Positions 28,640 through 36,069 of a stretch of DNA of 64,000 bases are shown piece after piece. Below the pieces are notes generated by a model. It was not told the DNA's origin and searched no databases. It was given only the letters and a program-made list of their open reading frames with translations. The first letter of the stretch is position 1. The number at the start of each line of letters is the position of its first letter. The translations under genes and the position numbers were made by a program. This DNA comes from Desulfocapsaceae bacterium (lineage in GTDB: Bacteria > Desulfobacterota > Desulfobulbia > Desulfobulbales > Desulfocapsaceae). Location: assembly GCA_031292275.1 (NCBI GenBank), contig JARLHL010000062.1, positions 104,678 through 168,677 on the forward strand, written 5' to 3'.

Positions 28640-29884
28640 ATGCGTCCCAAAACAATATTTATTGATGAAAACGAAGAACCTCCAAGCCTGTCTGTTGAAA
28701 AGACCGTCTCCCCCCGTAACACCCAGGAAACCTCCCTTTCATTTCGTCAACGATATTTTCCAGCCGCAAGCCAAGAAGATTGGAACGACTGGCGGTGGCA
28801 GCTGCGTCATCGACTCACATCACGCAGGCAACTGGAGAAAATTGTCAGGCTCTCGGAAGATGAGAAGAACTCCTTTCATTTTCAGAACGCTACCCTCCCC
28901 GTTGCCATTACTCCCTACTATGCTAGTCTGATTGATCCTGACAATTGTGAGCATCCGATCAGGCGTACGATGATCCCGGTTGTCAATGAGCTGTTAGTCT
29001 CGCCAGGTGAGTCCTCCGATCCTTTGCAAGAGGAATGTCACAGTCCGGTTCCCGGCCTGATTCATCGCTATCCCGACCGTGTTCTCTTTTTGGTGACCGA
29101 GTATTGTTCAAGCTATTGTCGCTATTGCACCCGTTCGCGCATGGTCGGCAGACGAAAGAGCGGCGGCAGAAAACAGTGGCAGGCGGCGATTGATTATATT
29201 GCTAAAACCCCGGCAATTCGTGACGTGCTGCTCTCGGGCGGCGATCCGCTGACTCTGCCGGATGAAGAAATTGATTGGCTTCTCGGTCGTCTTCGGCAAA
29301 TCCCCCATGTAGAGTTGATCCGGATTGGTTCCAAGGCCCCCATTGTCCTGCCCCAGCGCGTAACCCAGGAACTGGTTGAGGTGCTGAAGCGCCATCATCC
29401 GCTGTGGATGAGCATTCATTGTACCCATCCTGTTGAACTTACCTCGGAGACCAGCGAGGCGTGCACGCGTCTTGCCGATGCCGGCATCCCGCTGGGGAGT
29501 CAGACGGTACTGCTGGCAGGGATAAATGATTCGGTGGAGACCATGCGCAGTCTGATGCACGGGCTGTTGAAGCTCCGGGTCAAACCCTACTATCTTTATC
29601 AATGCGACCCTATCCTCGGCTCATCACATTTTCGTACCCCCGTCTCGAAAGGCCTGGAGTTGTATCAGGGCCTCAGAGGTTATACAACGGGATACGCGGT
29701 GCCGAACTATGTCATTGACGCTCCCGGAGGCGGAGGAAAAATCCCCCTGATTCAGGAGACCGTGGTCGGCCGTGACGGGAATGACCTGTTGCTCCGCAAC
29801 TATGAGGGGAAAATTTTCCGGTATCCTGACACGATCAGCGCTTCCCGCTCTTCAGTTCTGCAGGGGGCCCCGCAATGCGAATAG
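28640..29884 (+). CDS. KamA-family radical SAM lysine 2,3-aminomutase-like enzyme
   Basis: The 414-residue protein matches lysine 2,3-aminomutase in length and core. The radical SAM cluster is C156-x3-C160-x2-C163 (EYCSSYCRYCTRSR). R165 corresponds to the carboxylate-binding Arg and K367 in DAPGGGGK to the PLP lysine. D323 (YQCDP) and D360 (VIDAPGG) correspond to the two Asp that hold the epsilon-amino group of lysine, so lysine or a lysine-like amine is the likely substrate, giving beta-lysine. The C-terminal GCNCDVC-type zinc site of the clostridial enzyme is missing; the protein ends earlier. The start is fixed by AGGAG about 8 bases upstream. It overlaps the first ATP-grasp gene by 10 bases, so the product is probably passed to it. 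Confidence 0.88.
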   Translation: MRPKTIFIDENEEPPSLSVEKTVSPRNTQETSLSFRQRYFPAASQEDWNDWRWQLRHRLTSRRQLEKIVRLSEDEKNSFHFQNATLPVAITPYYASLIDPDNCEHPIRRTMIPVVNELLVSPGESSDPLQEECHSPVPGLIHRYPDRVLFLVTEYCSSYCRYCTRSRMVGRRKSGGRKQWQAAIDYIAKTPAIRDVLLSGGDPLTLPDEEIDWLLGRLRQIPHVELIRIGSKAPIVLPQRVTQELVEVLKRHHPLWMSIHCTHPVELTSETSEACTRLADAGIPLGSQTVLLAGINDSVETMRSLMHGLLKLRVKPYYLYQCDPILGSSHFRTPVSKGLELYQGLRGYTTGYAVPNYVIDAPGGGGKIPLIQETVVGRDGNDLLLRNYEGKIFRYPDTISASRSSVLQGAPQCE

Positions 29885-30870
29885 GCCTGACCTATGACCT
29901 GCGGGATGATTATCTCGCCGCAGGGTATGCGGAAGAAGAGACGGCGGAATTTGATCGCGCCAGCACTATTGAGGCCATTGAGGGTGCGATCCGGAACATG
30001 GGGCATGAGGTCGTCCGGATCGGCAGCCTTTCGAGCCTGATGCGGCAGCTTTCATCCGGCAGTCGCTGGGATCTGGTCTTCAATATTGCCGAAGGACTCT
30101 ACGGTTTCGGGCGTGAATCCCAGGTCCCGGCTCTTTTGGATGCCTACCTGATTCCCTATGTCTTTTCCGATCCGCTGGTATTGGCCCTGACCCTGCATAA
30201 GGGCATGGCCAAGCATGTAATCCGGGATGTGGGGCTTCCCACCCCCGATTTTGCGGTCATCCGGACGGTTGACGATTGCGATGGCCTGCAATTGCCCTAT
30301 CCGCTTTTCGCCAAACCGGTGGCGGAAGGAACTGGCAAGGGCGTCACGCCTTCTTCTAAGATCGGTGATTCTGCCCTCTTGCGCGGGACCTGCGCCGCCC
30401 TGCTGTCGGCATTCAGGCAGCCCGTGCTGGTGGAGACCTTTCTGCCGGGGCGTGAGTTTACCGTGGGCATTATCGGGAATGGTCCCGATGCCCAGGTTGT
30501 CGGGACCATGGAGGTCATTCTCCTGGACCATTCGGAACCGGATGTCTATTCCTATCATAATAAGGAATTTTGCGAGGAGCTGGTGGAGTACCGGGCTGTG
30601 GACGATCCGGAGGCGAGACGTGCTGAGCAGGTGGCACTTGCCTCTTACAGGGCCTTCGGCTGCCAGGATGCCGGTCGGGTGGATCTCCGTTCGGATGCCG
30701 GGGGCGTGCCCAACTTCATTGAAATCAACCCGCTGGCCGGACTTCATCCGGAGCACTCTGATCTCTGCATCCTTGCCGCAAAGCACGGCATTGATTACCA
30801 GGGGCTTCTGACCCGGATAGTCCGGGCCGCCTTGAAGCGGACGAATCTCGATACAAAGAAAGGTGGTTGA
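29875..30870 (+). CDS. ATP-grasp ligase, D-alanine-D-alanine ligase-like (first of two)
   Basis: The 331-residue protein has the ATP-grasp fold of D-Ala-D-Ala ligases: an N-terminal Rossmann part (MRIGLTYDL), the central domain with FAKPVAEGTGKGV as the ATP-binding lysine loop, LVETFLPGREFTVGII, and the C-terminal Mg-binding RVDLRSDAG and FIEINPLAGLHP. Real cell-wall Ddl proteins share these blocks, but this one lies in a biosynthetic operon next to a second diverged copy, not in a cell-wall cluster. It probably joins an amino acid carboxylate to an amine with ATP. Start and upstream stop overlap (ATGCGAATAG), giving tight coupling. The substrates are unknown. Confidence 0.82.
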   Translation: MRIGLTYDLRDDYLAAGYAEEETAEFDRASTIEAIEGAIRNMGHEVVRIGSLSSLMRQLSSGSRWDLVFNIAEGLYGFGRESQVPALLDAYLIPYVFSDPLVLALTLHKGMAKHVIRDVGLPTPDFAVIRTVDDCDGLQLPYPLFAKPVAEGTGKGVTPSSKIGDSALLRGTCAALLSAFRQPVLVETFLPGREFTVGIIGNGPDAQVVGTMEVILLDHSEPDVYSYHNKEFCEELVEYRAVDDPEARRAEQVALASYRAFGCQDAGRVDLRSDAGGVPNFIEINPLAGLHPEHSDLCILAAKHGIDYQGLLTRIVRAALKRTNLDTKKGG

Positions 30871-31862
30871 TGCGTATAGGAATTATTTATAACGAACCGC
30901 TCCGGAGGGGAGAGGCTAACTGGGAGTCTTCCGTGGACGTGATGGTCCAGGTTGAGTCTATAGAGGCAGCGCTTGACGACCTGGGGCATGTTCCCGTCCG
31001 GCTACCTTTTTTACGGGATCTTGCCACCTTTACCCTCCGGCTTCGGCGGGAGGCTATTGATGCCGCCTTCAATCTCTGCGAGTCTGTCGACGAAAACCCG
31101 CTTATGATCGGACATCCGGCAGCCGTGCTGGAGCTGCTGGATATCCCTTTCACCGGATCTCTGGCCGGGCCCCTGATCCTCTCGACCAACAAGCTCTACT
31201 CCAAACGGATCATGCAGGGGGCGAACATCAATACCCCGGCTGCCTGTCTGTATCAAGGTGAAAAACGTCTGCAGATTTCAGGATTGCGTTACCCGCTCAT
31301 CCTCAAACCCCAGTATGAAGATGCCAGTATCGGCATTGACCAGGACTCCATTCTTACGCATCCGGATCAGCTGCAGCCGGCGCTGCAGAGGCTTTATGCG
31401 CTGTATGGCCCGATATTGATTGAAGAATATATTTCGGGGCGGGAGTTCAATATCTCGCTCTTCGGCTTCCCCTCCCCTGAGGTCATGCCCCTGGCTGAAA
31501 TCGATTTTTCCGGTTTTCCCGATGATCTCCATCGTATCGTCGGCTACCAGGCCAAATGGGATCCCCAATCCATTGAATACCAGGAGACGAAACGTGTTTT
31601 CCCTGACCACCTGCCCTGGCATTTTGCAAGCCAGCTGGCCTCGGTTGCCCTGGAGTGCTTTCACCTCTTCGGTTTGCGCGACTACGGCAGGGTCGATCTG
31701 CGCCTTGGTGCAAATAATACAATTTATGTTCTTGAAATAAACGCTAATCCATGCCTGAGTCCAGACGCCGGCTTTCCTGCCGCTGTGATCGAGAGCGGCA
31801 AGACCTATACGGAAATGGTGGACAATTTTCTTGGCTGTATTGCCGCAAGGAGGACTGTATGA
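30870..31862 (+). CDS. ATP-grasp ligase, D-alanine-D-alanine ligase-like (second of two)
   Basis: A 330-residue paralogue with the same architecture: MRIGIIYNEPLRRG at the N-terminus, LILKPQYEDASIG as the ATP loop, LIEEYISGREFNISLFG, and the C-terminal RVDLRLGANN and VLEINANPCLSPDAG. The residues after NANP differ from the first copy (NPLAGLHP versus NANPCLSP), so the two ligases should use different acceptors. The ATG lies inside the TGA of the first ligase and is preceded by AAAGGTGG. The four-base ATGA overlap with the GNAT gene continues the coupling. Confidence 0.82.
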   Translation: MRIGIIYNEPLRRGEANWESSVDVMVQVESIEAALDDLGHVPVRLPFLRDLATFTLRLRREAIDAAFNLCESVDENPLMIGHPAAVLELLDIPFTGSLAGPLILSTNKLYSKRIMQGANINTPAACLYQGEKRLQISGLRYPLILKPQYEDASIGIDQDSILTHPDQLQPALQRLYALYGPILIEEYISGREFNISLFGFPSPEVMPLAEIDFSGFPDDLHRIVGYQAKWDPQSIEYQETKRVFPDHLPWHFASQLASVALECFHLFGLRDYGRVDLRLGANNTIYVLEINANPCLSPDAGFPAAVIESGKTYTEMVDNFLGCIAARRTV

Positions 31863-32344
31863 CGACCATCAGACCTCTGATTCCGGTAGATCGAGGGCAC
31901 CTCCTCAGGATCGTCCGGGCTCAGACCCATTTTCTGGATTGCGAAGTTGAAGTGGCCATGGAGGTAATCGATGGGAGCCTTAAGCCTGACGAGGACTACC
32001 GGACCCTTGTCGCGGTTGAACACAGCGGCTGGATCTCGGGATTTATCAGTTACGGACCAATCCCGCTCACGGAAAACCGCTTTGACCTGTACTGGATCGC
32101 CGTCGATCCGGACAGCGGCAGACAGGGGGTCGGCTCGCTGCTCCTTGCAGCAATGGAGGAGCAACTGGGGCAGGCAGGCTCGGGGCATATCTATATTGAC
32201 ACCTCCTCCACCGAAGGCTATGCCAGGGCCAGGGCCTTTTATGAGAAAAACGGGTATGATGTTGTAAGCCTGCTCAAAGATTTCTATCGGGAAGGGGATG
32301 ACAGGATCCTCTATCTGAAAAAATTCGACGATCGGCAATGCTGA
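31859..32344 (+). CDS. GNAT-family N-acetyltransferase of the radical SAM / ATP-grasp operon
   Basis: The 161-residue protein is one GNAT domain. The acetyl-CoA loop is seen as VDPDSGRQGVGSLLLAAME, and the C-terminal ARAFYEKNGYDVVSLLKDFY is characteristic. Its start overlaps the second ligase stop (ATGA). In the known osmolyte pathway, AblA plus a GNAT (AblB) make N-acetyl-beta-lysine from lysine; here the two ligases between aminomutase and acetyltransferase point to a longer, possibly peptide-like product. Which amine is acetylated cannot be read from sequence. It is the last gene of the operon. Confidence 0.82.
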   Translation: MTTIRPLIPVDRGHLLRIVRAQTHFLDCEVEVAMEVIDGSLKPDEDYRTLVAVEHSGWISGFISYGPIPLTENRFDLYWIAVDPDSGRQGVGSLLLAAMEEQLGQAGSGHIYIDTSSTEGYARARAFYEKNGYDVVSLLKDFYREGDDRILYLKKFDDRQC

Positions 32345-32402
32345 GAGTGACATGGCGGCCGCGGAGCTGCCCCAAAATTGAAGGAGTGCGCCAGGGGGTG
32401 GA

Positions 32403-33200
32403 ATGAAGAAGGGATTTGGTGTTTATGCAGCGCAACGGGTTTTGCACCTGACGACATTTTTCCTTGCACTGCTCGTCTTTTTATCTCCGGCCGTGGCGGC
32501 GTGTATTGACTGTCGGGCAAGCTTGTCTGCAATCGAAGAGCAGATCTGCGCCAATCCGAAGCTTTCTGCGCTCGATGATGAGCTTGATCGGGTGTATCAG
32601 GAGGCCTCACGGCTGGTCCGGCATCCGTCGGTCCTGGAGAAGGCACAGCAGAAATGGATCGTGGCCGAGAGGGATGCCTCCGGAGATCCTGCCCGTATCG
32701 AGGCGGCATACCTGGCCAGGATTGAAGAGTTGAAGCTTGCCGCCAAAGTCAAGAAACATCTTTTCGCCCACACCCCTCCGCCCCCGTCGATCTTCGGACG
32801 GTACAGTGAAAAAGAGCCTGTCTGCGTCAGTATCCCCGATACAGATAGATATGAGTGCGATAACAGCAGTGATCTCGAGAGCTACTTCGATATCCAGCCC
32901 GGTCCTGGCAATACGGTCAAGGTCAGGAGCGAGCTGATTTTCTTCAAAGATCACACATGCAAAATCCAGGGAGAGGGAGAGTGGGTGGACGGGGTCCTGC
33001 GTCTTCCCCGGATTGATCGTTCCCGTTGCGTCCTGCAGCTGCGATTTGAGGATGGCAAGGTCATTGCTGAGGACCCGGCAGGTCTGTGCAGGGCTGCATT
33101 TTGCGGTGTCCTCTGCGGTTTTCAGGATATCGAACTCCCGAAGACGGCGGGGCCAGCAGAAGAGATGAAGAAAGCAGGCCGGACCGGCAGGGCAGAGTGA
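32403..33200 (+). CDS. Secreted protein with LprI-like (DUF1311) domain
   Basis: The 265-residue protein has an N-terminal signal peptide (FFLALLVFLSPAVAA) and is probably periplasmic. The mature N-terminus holds an LprI-type domain with the pattern CRASLSAIEEQICANPKLS and LDDELDRVYQEA followed by QQKWIVAERD. This domain is named after a mycobacterial lysozyme inhibitor but is widespread with other roles. The C-terminal part contains six or more Cys, likely disulphide-bonded, and ends in a charged tail. It starts 58 bases after the GNAT gene and could be cotranscribed with it, but nothing ties it functionally to that pathway. Confidence 0.75.
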   Translation: MKKGFGVYAAQRVLHLTTFFLALLVFLSPAVAACIDCRASLSAIEEQICANPKLSALDDELDRVYQEASRLVRHPSVLEKAQQKWIVAERDASGDPARIEAAYLARIEELKLAAKVKKHLFAHTPPPPSIFGRYSEKEPVCVSIPDTDRYECDNSSDLESYFDIQPGPGNTVKVRSELIFFKDHTCKIQGEGEWVDGVLRLPRIDRSRCVLQLRFEDGKVIAEDPAGLCRAAFCGVLCGFQDIELPKTAGPAEEMKKAGRTGRAE

Positions 33201-33299
33201 CGCTGTCATGAATCGGGAGAGATCAGGCTGCGTCTATCCGGTCCTGCAGGGCAGGGGCGTTATGGCCGGCTGTTGCTCCCTGGTGATCTGCAGACTTCC

Positions 33300-34709
33300 T
33301 CAGGCCTTGTTCCGCCGCCAGTGGGGGTGGGTTATTCCCATCCGGCTGATCTTATAATTGAGGGCTCGGGGGCTTATCTGCAGTTTCAAGGCAGCCTCTT
33401 TCTGGACCCAAAGGCATTCTTCCAGTGTCTTTCTGATCAGGTCCCTCTCCTGAGTTGCCAGGGATGACCCCTCATCCTCTGCGGCTGCGGCGGGATCGGC
33501 TTCCCCCCTCCGCTTAGCCTGCTGGGTGTCGGTCTGCCGCGACCTGATTGACGGCATGGAGAGACTGTGTTCATGGATCAGGCTGTCGTCTTCGAGGATC
33601 ACAGCCCGTTCAATGGTATTTGCAAGCTGCCGGATATTCCCCGGCCAGGGGTAGGCCTGGATCCCGATCAGGGCCTTCTTTGAAAATCCCGTGATATCGC
33701 GCCGCTTGAGTGATTTGCAGAGCTTTTCCAGCAAGACCTCGGCCAGGGGGATGATGCATTTTTCCCGCTCCCGCAGGGGGGGGAGCCTGACGGGCAGGAC
33801 ATTGATCCTGTAATAGAGATCTTCCCTGAATAATCCCTCTTCAATCTGTCTGAGGAGATCTTTGTTGGTGGCGGCTATGATGCGGACGTCGGCATAAATG
33901 GTCCTGTTGCCCCCGACTCGTTCGAAGGCCTTTTCTTCCAGAACCCGCAGGAGTTTCGTCTGGAGGCTGAGGCTGATTTCACCGATTTCATCGAGAAATA
34001 TTGTCCCGCCGTTTGCCTGCTCAAAACGGCCTATACGTTGTTTGTCGGCGCCGGTAAAGGCCCCTTTCTCATGCCCGAAAAGCTCGGACTCCAGAAGATT
34101 TTCGGGAATATTGGCACAGTTGATTTTTACAAAGGGTTTTTTTTTCCTGGGAGAATTAAAATGCACGGTCCCGGAAAGAAAGCTCTTGCCGGTCCCGGTA
34201 TCGCCGGTGATGAGGATAGTCGAATCAGTCCGGGAAAAACGTTCCAGACGCTGCAGGATGTCCTTCATGCAGGCACTGACGGCGACAACGTCCTTGAAGT
34301 CGTAGACCACATCCTGCTTGCGGCGGAGATAGTCGATCTCGAATTTCTGATTGCGGATTTCAATGCTTCTTTCCAGGGCCAGGGTGATCCGCTCCTTGGA
34401 CACTGGATGGATAAGGAAATCGCTGGCTCCGCGGTTCATGGTCCGGACAACCAACTCTGCCTTTTCGCTACTGCTGGTAATGATTACGGGCGTATACGGG
34501 CATTTTTTCTGGGTGTCCTCAAGCAGGACAAGGGCATGTTCAGCTGGTGGCTCAAGTTCGATTACGATCAGATCATACTGGAGAATATTTAACTGGTCTT
34601 GAAATTCCTTCTGATCAGATATAAAAGTCAACTGGGCTGTCCCCTGCAGGTCAGACTCCATATGGTTGTTGTATCCGTGACCGGAATCGTAAACAAGTAT
34701 GGTGTGCAT
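33300..34709 (-). CDS. Sigma-54 activator of the NtrC type with a degenerate receiver domain
   Basis: The 469-residue protein has an N-terminal receiver-like domain (1-115), a central AAA+ domain with Walker A GDTGTGKS, the sigma-54 contact loop GAFTGA and Walker B IFLDEIGEI, and a C-terminal Fis-type HTH (about 420-460). The receiver is unusual: the phosphoacceptor Asp is replaced by Glu (E51 in VIELEPP) and the N-terminal acidic pair is VYD. It is therefore unlikely to be phosphorylated normally and may be locked in an active state or respond to another signal. No kinase gene is adjacent. Its target promoter is unknown; it lies between the LprI-like gene and tadA. Confidence 0.9.
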   Translation of the reverse strand: MHTILVYDSGHGYNNHMESDLQGTAQLTFISDQKEFQDQLNILQYDLIVIELEPPAEHALVLLEDTQKKCPYTPVIITSSSEKAELVVRTMNRGASDFLIHPVSKERITLALERSIEIRNQKFEIDYLRRKQDVVYDFKDVVAVSACMKDILQRLERFSRTDSTILITGDTGTGKSFLSGTVHFNSPRKKKPFVKINCANIPENLLESELFGHEKGAFTGADKQRIGRFEQANGGTIFLDEIGEISLSLQTKLLRVLEEKAFERVGGNRTIYADVRIIAATNKDLLRQIEEGLFREDLYYRINVLPVRLPPLREREKCIIPLAEVLLEKLCKSLKRRDITGFSKKALIGIQAYPWPGNIRQLANTIERAVILEDDSLIHEHSLSMPSIRSRQTDTQQAKRRGEADPAAAAEDEGSSLATQERDLIRKTLEECLWVQKEAALKLQISPRALNYKISRMGITHPHWRRNKA

Positions 34710-34854
34710 ACACTCTCGAGAGGATCTCAGTGTTCTTTCATAATTGTAATTGCCTTTTTTCTTATACGGGAGTCGATTTGAAATTGCAATCAGAACCCCG
34801 GCACCGCCTCTGTTTTTTAGGCGACGCCTCCGGTCTTGGCTCCGAGGCGTTGCT

Positions 34855-35349
34855 GTGATCCTGGAAACTTACCAGGATGATACAGCCGGTGACAGGCATG
34901 AATTCTGGATGTCCATGGCCCTTGAGCAGGCCCAGAAGGCCGCCCTTTGCGGCGAAATTCCGGTGGGTGCCGTTCTGGTTCGGGACAACCTGCTGCTGGC
35001 GGCTACCGGCAACAGCCCCATCGGCCGGCAGGATCCCACCGCCCATGCCGAGATCCTGGCCATCCGGGAGGCTGCCGGCAGGATCGGCAATTACCGCCTG
35101 CCGGGCACAACCCTCTATGTGACCCTGGAGCCCTGTATCATGTGCATGGGTGCGGTTATTCAGGCACGGATCGATACGCTGGTCTTTGGTGCCCATGATC
35201 CGAAGACCGGGGCGGTGGAATCCTGCTATCGTATCGGCAGCGATGCCCTGTTGAATCACACGATCAACCTGAAAGGCGGTATCCTGGCCGATGCCTGTGG
35301 TGCCCTGCTCAAGGACTTTTTCCGGACAAAAAGGCGGGAAAAAAAATGA
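34855..35349 (+). CDS. tadA: tRNA adenosine(34) deaminase
   Basis: TadA converts A34 to inosine in tRNA-Arg(ACG). The 164-residue protein has the zinc/catalytic motif HAEILAIREAAG (catalytic Glu after His) and the PCIMCMGA Cys pair. The C-terminus has the usual DACGALLKDFFRTKR end. The frame is open further upstream to 34750, but GAGG lies seven bases before the GTG at 34855, giving a normal N-terminus. The TATE/GAHDPKTGAVES block supports TadA rather than a guanine deaminase. Confidence 0.93.
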   Translation: MILETYQDDTAGDRHEFWMSMALEQAQKAALCGEIPVGAVLVRDNLLLAATGNSPIGRQDPTAHAEILAIREAAGRIGNYRLPGTTLYVTLEPCIMCMGAVIQARIDTLVFGAHDPKTGAVESCYRIGSDALLNHTINLKGGILADACGALLKDFFRTKRREKK

Positions 35350-35450
35350 GTCCTGCACTTCCTATGGCCTGGCAATACAGCTTTTTCCTCCCTCCACGTC
35401 TTTTTTGATTGCGTAATCTTCACGCACAGTTTACATACAACCACACGATT

Positions 35451-35516
35451 GAACATGGCCGGACCAAACTGGTGGGCCACAACAAATTATGAAAGTTTTT
35501 TTCTTCGGCATGGCAA
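35451..35516 (+). repeat. Dispersed intergenic repeat, copy 4
   Basis: GAACATGGCCGGACCAAACT, GGGCCACAACAAATTATGAAAG and CTTCGGCATGGCAAG follow the block order of the other copies. It lies between tadA and the tRNA gene. Confidence 0.65.
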
Positions 35517-35572
35517 GAGCCTGGCTTTCCGGAGAGCTTTTATGTAAATTACTGCAGGTGTTTTTTCTATCC

Positions 35573-35658
35573 GGAGAGGTGGCCGAGCGGCTTAAGGTGC
35601 ACGCCTGGAACGCGTGTGTACGCAAGTACCGTGAGTTCGAATCTCACCCTCTCCGCCA
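35573..35658 (+). tRNA. tRNA-Ser (anticodon GGA)
   Basis: The acceptor stem GGAGAGG pairs with CCTCTCC, followed by discriminator G and an encoded CCA (35656-35658). The D arm is GGCCGAGCGGCTTAAGG. The anticodon stem CACGC/GCGTG holds loop CTGGAAC with anticodon GGA at 35607-35609. A long variable arm (TGTACGCAAGTACC) typical of serine tRNAs precedes the T arm GTGAGTTCGAATCTCAC. It would read UCC and UCU. Confidence 0.97.
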
Positions 35659-35668
35659 GTCATGTAGT

Positions 35669-35700
35669 AAGCCCTTGATTTTGAGGGCTTTTTCTTTTCT
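35669..35700 (+). terminator. Rho-independent terminator after tRNA-Ser
   Basis: AAGCCCT pairs with AGGGCTT around an 8-base loop and is followed by TTTCTTTTCTT. Confidence 0.85.
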
Positions 35701-35730
35701 TGTAACAGTGACTCTCATAAAGACCCCCAT

Positions 35731-35890
35731 TAAACGCCTTTTGGCGTTTATGAAGAGGAATTTCTCTACAACCTTGCTCATAGCTATTAACGGCCTTCAC
35801 TGATATTCCAGGAAGCTCGGCAATTTCATTTTACGTCTTTTGTAGTTTTTTCAGGCATTTATGAAGTTCTTCAGGATACACATGGACCTC
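35731..35890 (-). pseudogene. Broken XRE-type regulator remnant
   Basis: Read on the minus strand, the frame ending ...HKCLKKLQKT meets a TAA at 35831-35833 and continues in the same frame with NEIAELPGISVKAVNSYEQG and CREIPLHKRQ. This lines up with the intact XRE regulator at 27629 (RTQKQLADLLGVSIKTIHSYEQG, then RRAIPSHIERQ), with the TAA at the place of a Gln codon. After about codon 30 past the stop, similarity ends at the palindrome TAAACGCC-TTTT-GGCGTTTA (35731-35750). The Cys-rich two-CW part is absent. I judge it a nonsense-mutated, 3'-truncated relative. The rest of the 35.7-36.07 kb gap shows no gene. Confidence 0.6.
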
Positions 35891-36069
35891 CTTGTCAATA
35901 CTTACAGCTACGACAGCGGGGAGTACTATGTATGAGGCTATTTTGCAAGATAAGGTGAGCTGTTGAGTTTTCCGATTCTTTTTTAAAAAAATAGGGAGAT
36001 TCTCTATTAACAAATTCTTTTGAGGTTCCTCCTATACGCAACCAATGTTTGCTAAGCTCTCAGGTTGTA

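Noticed and set aside
26090..28640. CRISPR array suspected from recurring CTACTTTGTGG blocks
   Set aside because: Only five copies with irregular spacing and no spacers of constant length; no cas genes nearby. They fit operator sites better.
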